Positions 32,430-44,600 of a DNA stretch of 64,000 nucleotides are shown here, piece by piece. Position 1 is the first letter of the stretch. Every line of letters begins with the position of its first letter. A model generated the notes under the pieces. That model saw nothing but the letters and a program-made list of their open reading frames with translations, made no database searches and was not told the origin of the DNA. This DNA comes from Chrysopilus asiliformis (lineage: Eukaryota; Arthropoda; Insecta; Diptera; Rhagionidae). The position numbers were made by a program, and so were the translations under genes. The stretch is from the NCBI GenBank assembly GCA_964034945.1, contig OZ035961.1, positions 77,254,188 to 77,318,187 of the forward strand, written 5' to 3'.

Positions 32430-33980
32430 GTTCCTTTGAAAAAAAACTTATTTGCGAGCATACATAATTGCTACTTTCTTATTTGCGACAATAGTTTTGA
32501 CTTATTCTTTCTTCTGACAAAATGTCTTAGCTCTACAAGAAATAGTGTCTCCTAAAAACCAGTTATGTATCTGTTGTCGCAAATGAGCAATATTGTTCAT
32601 TAGGTGCTCTCAGATTGCAAATCCAGAAACGTGTCTTACCATCAAAAATATGAACTTTTAAAATATTCAAATGCAGAAAGCGGATTTATCCGCTTCCTGC
32701 ATTTACACTTTTACATTATCACCGAACCATAGATGCATTCTAACATTTGTGGGGTTTTGTAAAATATCTTCGATTAAATTCTAATCAAAATTGGATTACA
32801 CTGGACCTATATGTAAGGCAATGCAAAGTTCTAATTCTATCGATTACAAATATTTTATTTTTTTAAATTAATATTAAAAGTTCAATGTATAATAAAAAAA
32901 ACATTAAATATGAAGGCAAAAATATTTTTAATAGATAATTCGCATGTGTTGCAGGATTTTTTACTGATTCGACTGAAGATGTCGTGCTAAAAGTTTTATC
33001 GAATACATATAATAAAATTATGAACTTGCAATGTTTTTTAAGTCAAAGCTTGTTCAGTACTATTTTTCTAGAATTTATACTTTACTAGCTTTTATTATCC
33101 AGCGTTGTTCGAGGAGTATCTAATAATTTCAGAATCGGGCATAGGGGAGAATATCCACTGTTCGATTTAGCTTTTGACCTTTTCAAGGGCAATAGTACAA
33201 AATATATACAAATTTTTTCTATGGTAAATAGGTACATTTTATTATTATCAAATTAACTGTTTGTGTTGGTAAGTAAATTGGACAGATAATTGGGCAGTGT
33301 AATATATACCATGTCCTCACAGGTTGCCCGTGTTAAAGTGTTTAATTCTCATTAAAATTCTGGGCCCTAATTCTAACTGAGAAATGGTTGTTAAGGAAGG
33401 AAATATGGATCAAAAAGAATCAGGTGATAGAAACCGCAATAGTTATATCCAGAACCTACATTTGGCAAAAAAAAATCCGCTGAGTGATTTTCGTGTGGGC
33501 GTACAGACAATGATTTTAGTCGAAAAGTGTTAATAGTGAGTGAACGTATCGTTTTAGTTAAAAATAGTGTAAATATTGTTTTTTTTTTAAATTGTACTAG
33601 TGTAATTAAGAAAAAATGGTTTAAAAATGAATATGTTGAGCATATTTTCAATTGAGTATGTTGTGAAATATAATTTTAAGTTATATTTCACAACATACAT
33701 TCTTAAATCATAGGGAAATAGTTTACAAGAATATAAGGTGTTTAGGAACATTAGTTGTTTCAAACACTTTGATCATGAAATAAACATAAAAACGTTTATT
33801 ATACTCAATAAGTGTTGCAAATAACCATTGTTATTGGTTCCTATAAACATTTTTGTATTGTTTGTAATAAACATTCTTATTGTTGGCGTCAAATCTCGTT
33901 TGGGACGAACATTTTTTTTTTCAGTGTAGTTTTATTGGGTGTATTTACTCTGCACATTTCAATATTTCAAAAACATTTCT
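32430..33980. other. AT-rich DNA with a 17-bp-arm hairpin
   Basis: TATGTTGTGAAATATAA and its exact inverse surround a 7-base loop at about 33656-33697. No gene seen. Confidence 0.5.
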
Positions 33981-33982
33981 TA

Positions 33983-34615
33983 AGGCCCAACTATGATAGC
34001 CATAAGAACGCATATGTAAATGTCAAATTCCCAACGAATGTTGACATACATAACTGTCAACATAAAAGCTAACCATAATAGGCATAGACTGACATAAGTA
34101 AAGTCAAATTCTTCTCGATAGTAATTGACAAAGTTGAAGGAAAAAATGAGTGAATTGAAAAAAAATTAAAGAAGTATTTGAAATTGTGAAGTGCTTAAAA
34201 GAATTAAGTGACCTGAAAGATACTGGCTGGATACGGCAGAAAGAAGCGTTCATGTGACGTACGAGAAATCAATCACGACAGGAAAACGCACGGATAATAC
34301 GTAGTCATCTTCTTAAAAATAAAAAGGCTTGATCCGGATCAATTTTTTATTCATACGAGAATGACCACAAATGTCTTTGACTATCTGTTGTCCTGCTTGA
34401 GTCCCTTTTTGGAAAAATTTTAGGTTATGTTCACTATTTACATATGCCAGTTCCATTTGTATCGAATTATTCATGCTTAACGAATGTTTAACGAAGGTTT
34501 GAAAGTGGCAACACTCTTGACACATGTCTATTGTGGGTATTAACACTGACTTTCTTATTCTGGAAATGACATATGCAGCTACATATGCGTTCTTATGTCT
34601 ATCATAGTTGGGCCT
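33983..34615. mobile_element. Harbinger element, copy 2, 633 bp, TTA duplication
   Basis: Ends AGGCCCAACTATGATAG and its exact inverse, then CATAAGAACGCATATG. TTA at 33980-33982 and 34616-34618. The middle holds a transposase relic, so this is an earlier deletion stage of the family whose shorter product is 32114-32426. Confidence 0.9.
34205..34440 (+). pseudogene. Harbinger transposase relic
   Basis: Across frames the translation gives a basic start near RQKEAF/CDVREINHD, then LDPDQFFIHTRMTTNVFDYL followed by LSCLSPFLEK. This matches the N-terminal D-x-x-x-F..Y.RM....F..LL pattern of PIF/Harbinger transposases. Frameshifts and stops are present and the catalytic part is absent. Confidence 0.6.
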
Positions 34616-34639
34616 TTACAACCAATTTTAAAAACATTT

Positions 34640-34790
34640 CCCAGCGAGATAAAGCATAAAACAATAAAATAAACATTTATCTCGCTTTTTAAAAGCTTTT
34701 ATATTTGTGATACACAGCGTCCAGAAAATTATTTTTTTCTTTTTATAGTGCATTTTTTTTAATAAAAGCTTTTTTTTTAAATTTTTTTTT
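34640..34790. repeat. Half hairpin related to copies A and B
   Basis: Begins with GCGAGATAAAGCATAAAACA and the loop, then a single arm (GGACGCTG inverse, TTTATAGTGCA, AAAGCTTTTTTT). The other arm is missing. It starts 22 bp after the Harbinger copy 2. Confidence 0.8.
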
Positions 34791-34794
34791 GAAT

Positions 34795-35825
34795 GTTTGC
34801 GTACAGATTAATTATTTGAGATATTTTTTTCAACTTTTTAAGGAAAATTTTTCATTGGATTTAGAAAAATAGATATTATTTCAGTTTCTTTGTTATTAAA
34901 GTTTGAACCTGAATTCGAACCTTACGCGAAACCAAATCTAATTTATTCAGAATTCATTGATGAGTAAACGCGCATGAAAATTCTTTATTCATATTTTTGT
35001 TAACGAAAGTTGTTTGAATAACTGTGATAAGAAAGGAAAAAATATTTATGAATGAACTGCAAAGTTACAAATTTCAAAACTTTTAATCCAAAGTATGGCC
35101 ACTTCAAATTTGGATCGTCTAAAACTATTTTGAGCATAAATAACCGCGGCAATCAAATACATTACACGAATAGAATATAAGTTTGCCATTTGTGACAATG
35201 GCTTCCTATTCCTTTATTACTTTCTTGACGTAATCATGTAAATTCGAACATAATAACTGGTAATGCCCACCTTAACCGCAACCTGTCAAGAATTTTAATT
35301 AAATTTTTGACTATCGCATTTTCGTTTGGAGAAATTACATTTTACATTTTGAACGCTTGCATTCACCTAAATTATGGGAGTAAGTGAGCACCTGAGCAAT
35401 GGCATGCGATTTATAAAAGAAGGTGCGACACATAAATTTGCATACTTTGGTATTCAAATCAATGTTACATAAAATCATCGCTAGTTGAACACCATTTAGA
35501 AAAAAAAATGGTTTTTTTATTTTGTGTTTGTTAATGCATTTTATATTTTTATAAAGTGACATTAGAATCACAAGAAGTGTGTAGTATTAGTTTAAGATTT
35601 TCCCTTTTCCCTGGCTATGGATAATATCATTCGAAACCATTAGAAGTATTTTTAGTTTTTCATATTCCTGATTGTTAAGATGAAATAGTCAAGGCCAACT
35701 TATGTATCTCAATTTTTTTAGATGTTCTAGTTCAAAAGAAAACATAGGCATAATTTTTACAAGCCTTTTCACTATTTTTGCTTTGAGCACAGAAAATGTT
35801 TACTGTGAAATTTTTCGGGCTTCTT
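34795..35825. other. AT-rich DNA, no gene seen
   Basis: No bounded repeat or convincing exon recognised up to the outer end of palindrome 2. Confidence 0.5.
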
Positions 35826-36255
35826 ATGCCCGAGGTCTTCATATTTAGTTTTTCTGTCAGATAGCTATACCGCAGATAAAGATATATCGAAGATATCTTT
35901 AACTTGGGCATCTTCATGAAAATTCCAACTCGGTATAGCAACTCTCGAAATAAGGTTCCACAACTCCTGCACACTGGATACAATAAAACACCACCTTGAT
36001 ACAAACTATCGTGACGTCACATAAAGAGGTATTTTCTATAATTGTGTGTTCTTATTAAAGGATTTTCGAAGTGAAAGGGACGATGCAAATTATCCGTTAT
36101 AGCTTTCGAGTAATTCACCACCTTTATATCTTGTTTCGCGAAGCAAAGAACCGAAGAAATCAATGAAATCGTGGTCGAAATAGTGACCTTAAATTTATAA
36201 TCAAAAGCAGCATCACGGCTTGTTTCTAATCACGAAGGCTATTGTTTTGAATGTT

Positions 36256-36748
36256 TTATTGTCCGATCGTGGCGCTGATAGCACTTCTGTCAAATGGAAA
36301 CGATTTTCGGATTTCTTGTATGATGTTTGGAATTTTTATCATATCAGGACCCAGCGCCGCAATAACTTTTGAAACCTTAGCTACCACACGACCAGCGAGA
36401 CTAGCCGAAACTTTTGAGAAATCAGCACACGTCCTTAAAAAACAACCTGTCGCATAAAACCGTAAAGCCAACAATAGTTGATCTCTGGGTGTCTGGTCTA
36501 ACAATAAATACCAAATTTCGTTTTTACCTATTATGATTAACAAAGATTTCAGCTTCAATTCTAGCCAAAAGTGCTTGAAATGTTGCTTTTGTTAAGCGAA
36601 ATCTCATGACAAATTCACTTTCACTCCAAGTATCAAAATGATTCACCCTTATTTGCAGTACGTAGGGTCTTGAAATGATTGCTGGTTCATCACTGTCAGA
36701 GTCAGAAAAAATATTCACTTCCATTAACGAATCCATAGGTTTTTTCAT
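36256..36748 (-). pseudogene. Harbinger transposase N-terminal part, left arm
   Basis: MKKPMDSLMEVNIFSDSDSD, RPYVLQIRVNHF and FRLTKATFQALL are followed by RDQLLLALRFYATGCFLRTC and AGRVVAKVSKVIAALGPDMI, the HARBI1-type N-terminal region. Between the parts a GT donor (AATAG/GTAAAAACG) survives but the acceptor side of the intron is deleted. The frame ends at SATIGQ, before the catalytic domain. Confidence 0.8.
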
Positions 36749-37197
36749 ACATTTTAACTTTCCGATTTCAATATTTTAATTTTATTCTATAACTGTCAAC
36801 AACTGCTTTAAAAAAGGAGTGGTGGCGCTGGGGTAAAAATATACAGATATCTCGACCTCAGACAAAGAGATAACTTTACCCGAGAGATATCTTTATCTCG
36901 ATGTTTTTTGCTACGAAGACTTCCATTTTTTTAGATATACTAATGCCCGAAGTCTTCAGTCCCAGATATACTGCGGATAACACCAATTGGGAGATATACT
37001 AAGTATATCTAAAAAAATGGAAATCTTCGTAGCAAAAAACATCGAGATAAAGATAACTCTCGGGTAAAGTTATCTCTTGGTCTGAGGTCGAGAAATTTTG
37101 TGTATATTTTTACCCCAGCGCCACCACTCCCTTTTTAAAGCAGTTGTTGACAGTTTTAGAATAAAATTAAAATATTGAAATCGGAAAGTTAAAATGT

Positions 37198-37711
37198 ATG
37201 AAAAAACCTATGGATTCGTTAATGGAAGTGAATATTTTGTCTGACTCTGACAGTGATGAACCAGCAATCATTTCAAGACCCTACGTACTGCAAATAAGGG
37301 TGAATCATTTTGATACTTGGAGTGAAAGTGAATTTGTCATGAGATTTCGCTTAACAAAAGCAACATTTCAAGCACTTTTGCCTAGAATTGAAGCTGAAAT
37401 CTGTATTAATCATAATAGGCAAAAACGAAATTTGTTATTTATTGTTATTAAATATTTTCAGAAGCAGAGCAATCCCACCCAGAGATCAACCATTGTTGGC
37501 TTTACGGTTTTTTTGCGACAGGTTGTTTTTTAAGGGCGTGTGCTGATTTCTCAAAAGTTTCGGCTAGTCTCGCTGGTCGTGTGGTAGCTAAGGTTTCAAA
37601 AGTTATTGCGGCGCTGGGTCCTGATATGATAAAAATCCCAACCACCATACAAGAAATCCGAAAATCGTTTCCATTTGACAGAAGTGCTATCAGCGCCACG
37701 ATCGGACAATA
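37198..37711 (+). pseudogene. Harbinger transposase N-terminal part, right arm
   Basis: Same protein as the left arm. Here the intron acceptor is intact (TATTTTCAG before AAGCAGAGCAATCCCACC) but the donor is GC instead of GT. Splicing would join NHNR to SRAIPPRDQPLLALRF, matching the family. The frame again ends at SATIGQ with no catalytic domain, so the loss came before the duplication. Confidence 0.8.
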
Positions 37712-38202
37712 AAACATTCAAAACAATAGCCTTCGTGATTAGAAACAAGCCGTGATGCTGCTTTTGATTATAAATTTAAGGTCACTATTTCGACCACGAT
37801 TTCATTGATTTCTTCGGTTCTTTGCTTCGCGAAACAAGATATAAAGGTGGTGAATTACTCGAAAGCTATAACGGATAATTTGCATCGTACCTTTCACTTC
37901 GAAAATCCTTTAATAAGAACACACAATTATAGAAAATACCTCTTTATGTGACGTCACGATAGTTTGTATCAAGGTGGTGTTTTATTGTATCCAGTGTGCA
38001 GGAGTTGTGGAACCTTATTTCGAGAGTTGCTATACCGAGTTGGAATTTTCATGAAGATGCCCAAGTTAAAGATATCTTCGATATATCTTTATCTGCGGTA
38101 TAGCTATCTGACAGAAAAACTAAATATGAAGACCTCGGGCATTAGTATATCTCCCAATTGGTGTTATCCGCAGTATATCTGGGACTGAAGACTTCGGGCA
38201 TT

Positions 38203-38775
38203 AATCTTTACTTTATCTTTACTTTATCTTTACTTTATCTTTACTTTATCTTTACTTTATCTTTACTTTATCTTTACTTTATCTTTACTTTATCTTTACT
38301 TTATCTTTACTTTATCTTTACTTTATCTTGTCTTTACTTTATCTTATCTTTACTTTATCTTTATTTTATCTTTACTTTATCTTTACTTTATCTTTTCTTT
38401 ATCTTTTCTTTATCTTTACTTTATCTTTACTTTATCTTTGCTTTATCTTTACTTTATCTTTACTTTATCTTTACTTTATCTTTACTTTAGCTTTACTTTA
38501 TCTTTACTTTATCTTTACTTTATCTTTAATTAATCTTTACTTTATCTTTACTTTATCTTTACTTTATCTTTACTTTATCTTTACTTTATCTTAACTTTAT
38601 CTTTACTTTATCTTGTCTTTACTTTATCTTATCTTTACTTTATCTTTACTTTATCTTTACTTTATCTTTACTTTATCTTGACTTTATCTTGACTTTATCT
38701 TGACTTTATCTTTACTTTATCTTTACTTTATCTTTACTTTATCTTTACTTTATCTTTACTTTATCGTTACTTTAC
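38203..38775. repeat. 11-bp minisatellite, about 52 units of CTTTACTTTAT
   Basis: A nearly pure array that begins immediately after the CGGGCATTAA terminus beside palindrome 2. Variants (CTTGTCTTTACTTTAT, CTTTATTTTAT, CTTGACTTTAT) are grouped, with one higher-order block starting at CTTGTC repeated about 295 bp apart (38327 and 38614). All frames are open by composition; not coding. Confidence 0.93.
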
Positions 38776-39115
38776 TTGACTTTATTCTCCCGAAGCCATT
38801 TCCGTTCAAGTACCTGATATCTCATGGCTACAATTGAATATAATAATACAAATTTTTAATTGAATCCATGAAGAGTTGGAATTTTTTTTGATAAGAAGCA
38901 TCCAGCTTCGGTTCCAAAAGGTTAATGATTTTTGATTTGTAGCCTTAAAAATCAAATACAAATGACGGTTTGCATCATAGTTTCTTAAAAAATTAAGTTG
39001 GGTTTAACCTACTTAAATCATAGAAGCTTTGGGCTTAAATAATTGTAATCCTCGGATAATAACACCCTATTAAGTGCACATTTTCAAAATTTTCATATAA
39101 TATTTCTGTGGTAAT

Positions 39116-39348
39116 TTGCCAAAACTTGATAACTACATTTTTCAAATTTTGAACGAAGCAATTTCAAAATTTAAAAAAAATATGACATGATCAAATTTTT
39201 AGTTTGTTCGTTAATTAAACATTTATTTTAAACGTTAATTTAAACTTTAAAATAACCAGCCAAAGGAAAGTTTTGTCATATCATTTTTGAAATTGCTTCG
39301 TTCAAAATTTGAAAAATGTAGTTATCAAGTTTTGGCAAATTACCACAG
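39116..39348. mobile_element. Foldback element, 64-bp arms
   Basis: CTGTGGTAATTTGCCAAAAC and about 44 further bases are inverted at the right end with few changes. ATTT on both sides (39112-39115, 39349-39352) could be a 4-bp duplication but is weak in such AT-rich DNA. Confidence 0.75.
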
Positions 39349-39352
39349 ATTT

Positions 39353-40456
39353 ATTGCTAACTGTAACCCGCTCAATATAAAACTTCCTAGTGCTGCACGA
39401 CAAATTGTCTTCAATTTAGTCCGGCTATGATTCTCAGGATCGAAACTTGAAGTTTCCTTAAAAAAATCTTTCCGGTTCCTTATTGTTTTTATTTAAATTT
39501 AATGTTTTTTTATTATGCTCGATTTTTACAAGGATCCCGGATAAGTGCACATTTTTTTATTGTTAAAGGCAAATCGGATAAGCGCAAGCCTTCGTAACTG
39601 CGTAACAAATCAATGATTTTCTCATGTGTGGTTTTCCAGGGAATACTGTTTGACTAAATTTAAAAAAAAATCATTAGCGTTTATTTTGAAGCACTACAAA
39701 AATTGCTGTATTAGAACATATCCTGTTCATACCATCAAATACTAAATATAATAAAAGGAAGATAGACAATAAAATAATTATGTTTTTTCCTAGAAATTGT
39801 ACACCATCGCTGAAAGTACCAAACAATAATGTCAACGAATTTCGCTTCTTCATAGCACGAACTTTGGTTATTAGTAACTTCCTTTGTGCAACCCACGTAA
39901 AGAAAAACACAAGAAAAATTTCGTTTTCAATTTCTGATGCAAGTGTGAGAGCTCAAATGACTCAAAATTGTAATTTCCCACATTTTGCAGGTGACAATTT
40001 GAAAATTGCATAACAAACGGAAGCAAGCATGTAATTTTTGACATCATTCCCATTTACCAAACGACGCCATAGTGAATATATTTTTTTCGTTTTGCACTTT
40101 ATGTCACTAAATGTACGCAATCAGTAATTGCGGATCTCCTCTCCTTGCGAACTAGAGTATAATGCAAATTTTTTACCCAATTAATCAAATGGATCCATTT
40201 AGCGACCTTGCTACAAAAAACCGAAGTCTACTTCAGCAATTAACTACTTGTCGTAATATAACGGAAAAAAGGTAAACAAACGCCATGACAGATCTATTTA
40301 GTTATGTTGATTATGAATCGTGGTTCATTAGGCATAAAAAACCCAGCAAACCATGGAATAAATTCATTCTCATCAGTGAAAGTAAATAAGAAAATATAAG
40401 AAAATCAAAGTGAAGATTTATTTGTCAACATTCAATCAGTAAACTACCTATATTTA
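39353..40456. other. AT-rich DNA, no gene seen
   Basis: Overlapping frames on both strands at 39674-40053 are short and unlike any family I know. Confidence 0.5.
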
Positions 40457-41035
40457 TACCCGTATGGTGAAACCAAAGGGTATATTAACTTTGCCTTACC
40501 GTTTGTAACGCCAAGATCCCGTCATCGCACAAAAAAATGAATTACACCAGTGTGTTTAGAATGAGAAAAATATTTAATTTCTGCATGTCCGTCCGTCTGT
40601 CTGTCCGTCCGTCCGTCCGTCCGTCCGTCCGTCCGTCCGTCTGTCTGTGGCGCGGATTGCGGGCGCATGGATTGAGCTAGAGACTTGAAATTTTGCGCAG
40701 ATCCGTTTTTCGTAAAATGCGAGGCTAAGTTCGTTAATGGGCAAAAATGGACCATTAGGGGGGGTACCCCCCATACGAACGAAAACGTTTTTTGCGAATA
40801 TCTCAAAAACGGTGGATCTTATCAAAAAAGTCCGAGAACAAAAGTTATTTAGGATATGATTCTACATAAAACTCCCATACATCAAAATCCGATTGGAATA
40901 AATTTTAAAAAATCTGTTTGGAAAGTTTGACTTCAAAGTGGAATTTTGGTATAACTGTTCGAATTTTGATACGAATATCACCATACGGGTCTCCAATGAT
41001 TGCCAGATTGGCAATTATAGCTTTTGTTATGTTTT
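40457..41035 (+). mobile_element. (GTCY)n element, copy 2
   Basis: Same plan as copy 1: TATACCCGTATGGTGAAACC start, GTCC/GTCT tract at 40586-40648, CACCATACGGG and the TTGCCAGATTGGCAA hairpin at the end. It is followed within 22 bp by copy 3 in the same direction. Confidence 0.8.
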
Positions 41036-41055
41036 TAAATTGACAACATTTTTTA

Positions 41056-41610
41056 TACCCGTATGGTGAAACCAAAGGGTATATTAACTTTGCCTTACCG
41101 TTTGTAACGTCAAGATCCCGTCATCACACAAAAAAATGAATTACACCAGTGTGTTTAGAATGATGAATAAAGTTGAATTTAGCATGTCCGTCCGTCCGTC
41201 CGTCCGTCTGTCCATCCGTCCGTCTGTGGCGCGGATTGCGGGCGCACGGATTGAGCTAGAGACTTGAAATTTTGCGCAGATTGGTTTTTCGTAAAATGCA
41301 AGGCTAAGTTCGTTAATGGGCAAAAATGGACCATTAGGGGGGGTACCCCCCATACGAACGAAAACGATTTTTGTGAGTATCTCAAAAACGGTGCATCTTA
41401 TCAAAAAAGTCCAAGAACAAAAGTTATTTAGAATATGATTTTACATAAAATCACATCAAAATTCGATTGGAATAAATTTTAAAAAATCTTATTGAAAAGT
41501 TTGACTTCAAAGTGGAATTTTGATAAAATTGTTCGCCGTTCCCTTAAATCACCATACGGGTTTTCAATAATTGCCAGATTGGCAATTATAGCTTTCGTTA
41601 TGTTTTTAAA
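41056..41610 (+). mobile_element. (GTCY)n element, copy 3
   Basis: Directly follows copy 2, head to tail. Tract at 41186-41228 is shorter. Ends in CACCATACGGGTTTTCAATA and the conserved hairpin. Copies 2 and 3 share TAGCTTT(T/C)GTTATGTTTTTA downstream of the hairpin. Confidence 0.8.
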
Positions 41611-44600
41611 TTGACAACATTTTTTAACTGAAAGAATTATAGCAAGCTGTGTACAGTTTTGGAGGCACCCAAAGATTGTTTCGATAGGAGCAAAAGAAAT
41701 ATTCCAATATAACCAAAAAGCTTGAAAAGTAGCAAATAATATTAAAAAATATCCAATATGTCCCAAAAAAAATATTATAAAAATTATCTAAAACTCCAAT
41801 AGATAACATTGAGTTGAACCAAATCAGCGCAATCCATTTCAAATCAATTTAATTTTATAAAAATTATTTGCTTTAAAATAACTTTTATACAATATTTAGT
41901 ATTTCCAAGGAATCTGTTGTATAGCTGTGTGCGAGGACATCATTTGGTCTGCTGGGACGAAAACCCAATCAAAGCTGTCGCTATAATGATGATTGCGGTA
42001 CAATACGATGCCAAAGTAATTTTATATTCATAAAAACCGATCAATACCTGAAATTCGAATTTGGTTGTGATATGAGTAGGTATAGAGAAAAAGCAGATAT
42101 GATGGCATCATATTCGATTATGGACTGGTGGAGAAATTCAGCGAACGTTGTCGACATGCAGATTGCAGTTACGTGGTCCGCCGCCGGTTGTTATTGTTGT
42201 TGTTGTTTCTTTTTAATACATGGAAAGAAAAGTCCCCGAAAGCTTTCTGAACAACTCGTCCGACTTCACCAAAAAAATTGTGTAACTTAGAGCCGTTAAC
42301 ACTCACTATAACGCCTTTAACATTACATGGTTATGTGCACGCGGCTATCAGCATGGCTGGCTCGCATAGCGATCAATGGCGCTTTCTTGTTGTTGTGGAG
42401 TCACTTTTCGCTGAAATTGGGGGGTTTTGCCGCATCTATGTGGCTATGGTAAGAAGTGCGTTTTCAAGAAATTTCGCCATCTCCAGCCGCCGCAACAACG
42501 CTAGTAGACGTCACGGCCACTCTTTCGTGTTTGGAGCAATTTCTCCAACCTTGCCGCCTCTTTCTCGACATCTGTATATTATTTTCTGTAGTAGCATGGA
42601 CAAAAACGTACCTGGATATGAATTTAATGTGAATGATGTAGTGGATCAACAGACAAATATCAACGTGAATAACACTAGAGTTTTATAAACACTTAGCGAA
42701 GTCTTTTTAATGTTTTAAAAAGTATTTAACTGAACGCAAGGGCCTTGATCGGATCAGTTTTTTCCTCGACGAGGATCGATTTGGATCAAAATATTTATTT
42801 GCCTTTGATAACCGTTGGCAAGCCCGCCCAATACCGGGAACCATGAGGACCCGTTGGAGTCTTGTGGTAATTACAATAGAATAATAAATATATGTAATCA
42901 ATTTGATATCTCGAACATGGATTTTATTAGGAATATTACAAGCTAATACACAAAAGCGTTACACAGAAATTCTCACCATAGTTCTAGGAGTAAAAACAAG
43001 TGAATCTTTTATCAAGTGCATTTTTTATTTTTATAAATTTTTGTTGTAAAATCGTGATTAAAATTTATACTGAAACCAGAATGCTCGAAATTTGTGACAA
43101 CCTAGTTAATAATTTTACATCCGAATGAAAGTTATTTACATTTTGAATTATGGTTCATGTGTTATACTAGTAAAAAGAAAGATACATTCTCTGCTTCGAC
43201 ATTTGAAATTCCAATTGGATATAAATCTTTAATTTCGCAAATGAAAGTTTTATATGTTTAGTACTCTTTACGCGTTTTTGATAAATTGATCTTAATTAAG
43301 AAACCTAATTTAAAATACTAACAAGACAGTTATAATCAAAATTTTTATCCTAATGAAAATCTTTCCAAGTAATTCACACATCATTTAGCAACCAAAAAAT
43401 TATTAATTCATTTATTCAGAGTTTTGTGTAATGAAAGTGAACTTGTTTATATCATAAAGTAAGCGAAGTTGAAATAATGAAATTTAAAATATAAAGAAGC
43501 AAACCCATAAAGAAAAGTGCATAAAAAATAAGTGTTAAATCCTCTATTCTTATTGTTTGAAGGAATTTTCGAATTCTCTTTTTGGCAATTACTTGTCGAA
43601 TCCAATATTTTTCGTATCAATATTATGTTGAATTAAAATGTTAGATCTTCCAAAAATATTATTATTAAAACTGAAACTATCAATTAATATATCCTATTTC
43701 AAAATTTGAAGAGCATGATTGTCAGAATATAATATTCAAACTTGAACATTCAAAATTGGAATTATAAAAAGATCACCATTCCATTAAAACACGAACTAAT
43801 TATTAATGGATCTAAGAATCAGAATTTTTTCGCGAATTTGTTCATCTATCCCAATTTGAATTTATTCTAGTGATTTTGTATGAAAGAATTTGTGTTCCGG
43901 CGTCTTTCAAAAATAGATTTAAGAATATTGCATCGTAATGTAAACGGTTGTGAAACATAAATTTTTGAATAATGAATTTTGCACATAAGTAAATTAGGGT
44001 CAATACACCTGCTACAAAAGATCTATATATATAATAAAACTGTAAAGGGGATAATTTTTTTACTTACTAAATAAATGATAGCATACTTTTTATTGACCTT
44101 ACGATACCCCACTCCAGATATCTCTTGAACTACTGAAGGGGTTCGGATCCGGTTTCCTTAATTAGAGCCCCTTTTGCCTACTAATATCTACCCCCCATCA
44201 CCGTAAACCACTCGCTTGCTATCTGCTAAATTCTGAAGGGATTTGGATCCGGTTTCCACCATCAGATATTAGCCTTCAGGAAAAATTTTCCCCCACTAAT
44301 ATTTTCCCCATCCTTTGAAAAATCAGGGTAGGATATCGTCTGCTTATTCGGGTGCTGAGAAATGTTTTCGGGGTTGCTGATTACGAATTTAGTGTTAGAA
44401 TTTCAAAATTCGAAACGAAAGTCTTAAAGGGATACCGGCTTTTTTCAAAAGTTTAAAGCTATTTCCGGGTTTTTTTTGGCCCAAAAACCCAGGAAATGTA
44501 ATCCGACAACGACGGGTATGCAAGCTAATATTTAAAATATAATAGAAAATTATACTGAAATATGTGCATAACTAAATTCTCCATATAGCGAATTTTTTTT

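Larger units (their letters stand above)
35826..38142. repeat. Palindrome 2: two head-to-head Harbinger fragments
   Basis: Left arm (35826-36942) and right arm (about 37001-38142) are inverted copies with scattered differences, around a 58-bp centre. Outer ends read ATGCCCGAGGTCTTCATATT. The centre holds ATGCCCGAAGTCTTCAGTCC and about 40 more bases, which recur inverted just beyond the right arm (38141-38202), so a terminus of the same family lies at both places. Transposase N-terminal frames run outward in both arms. Confidence 0.9.

Noticed and set aside
38158..38594. Two long Leu/Tyr/Phe frames that look like membrane proteins
   Set aside because: They are translations of the 11-bp minisatellite and cannot be distinguished from chance open frames.
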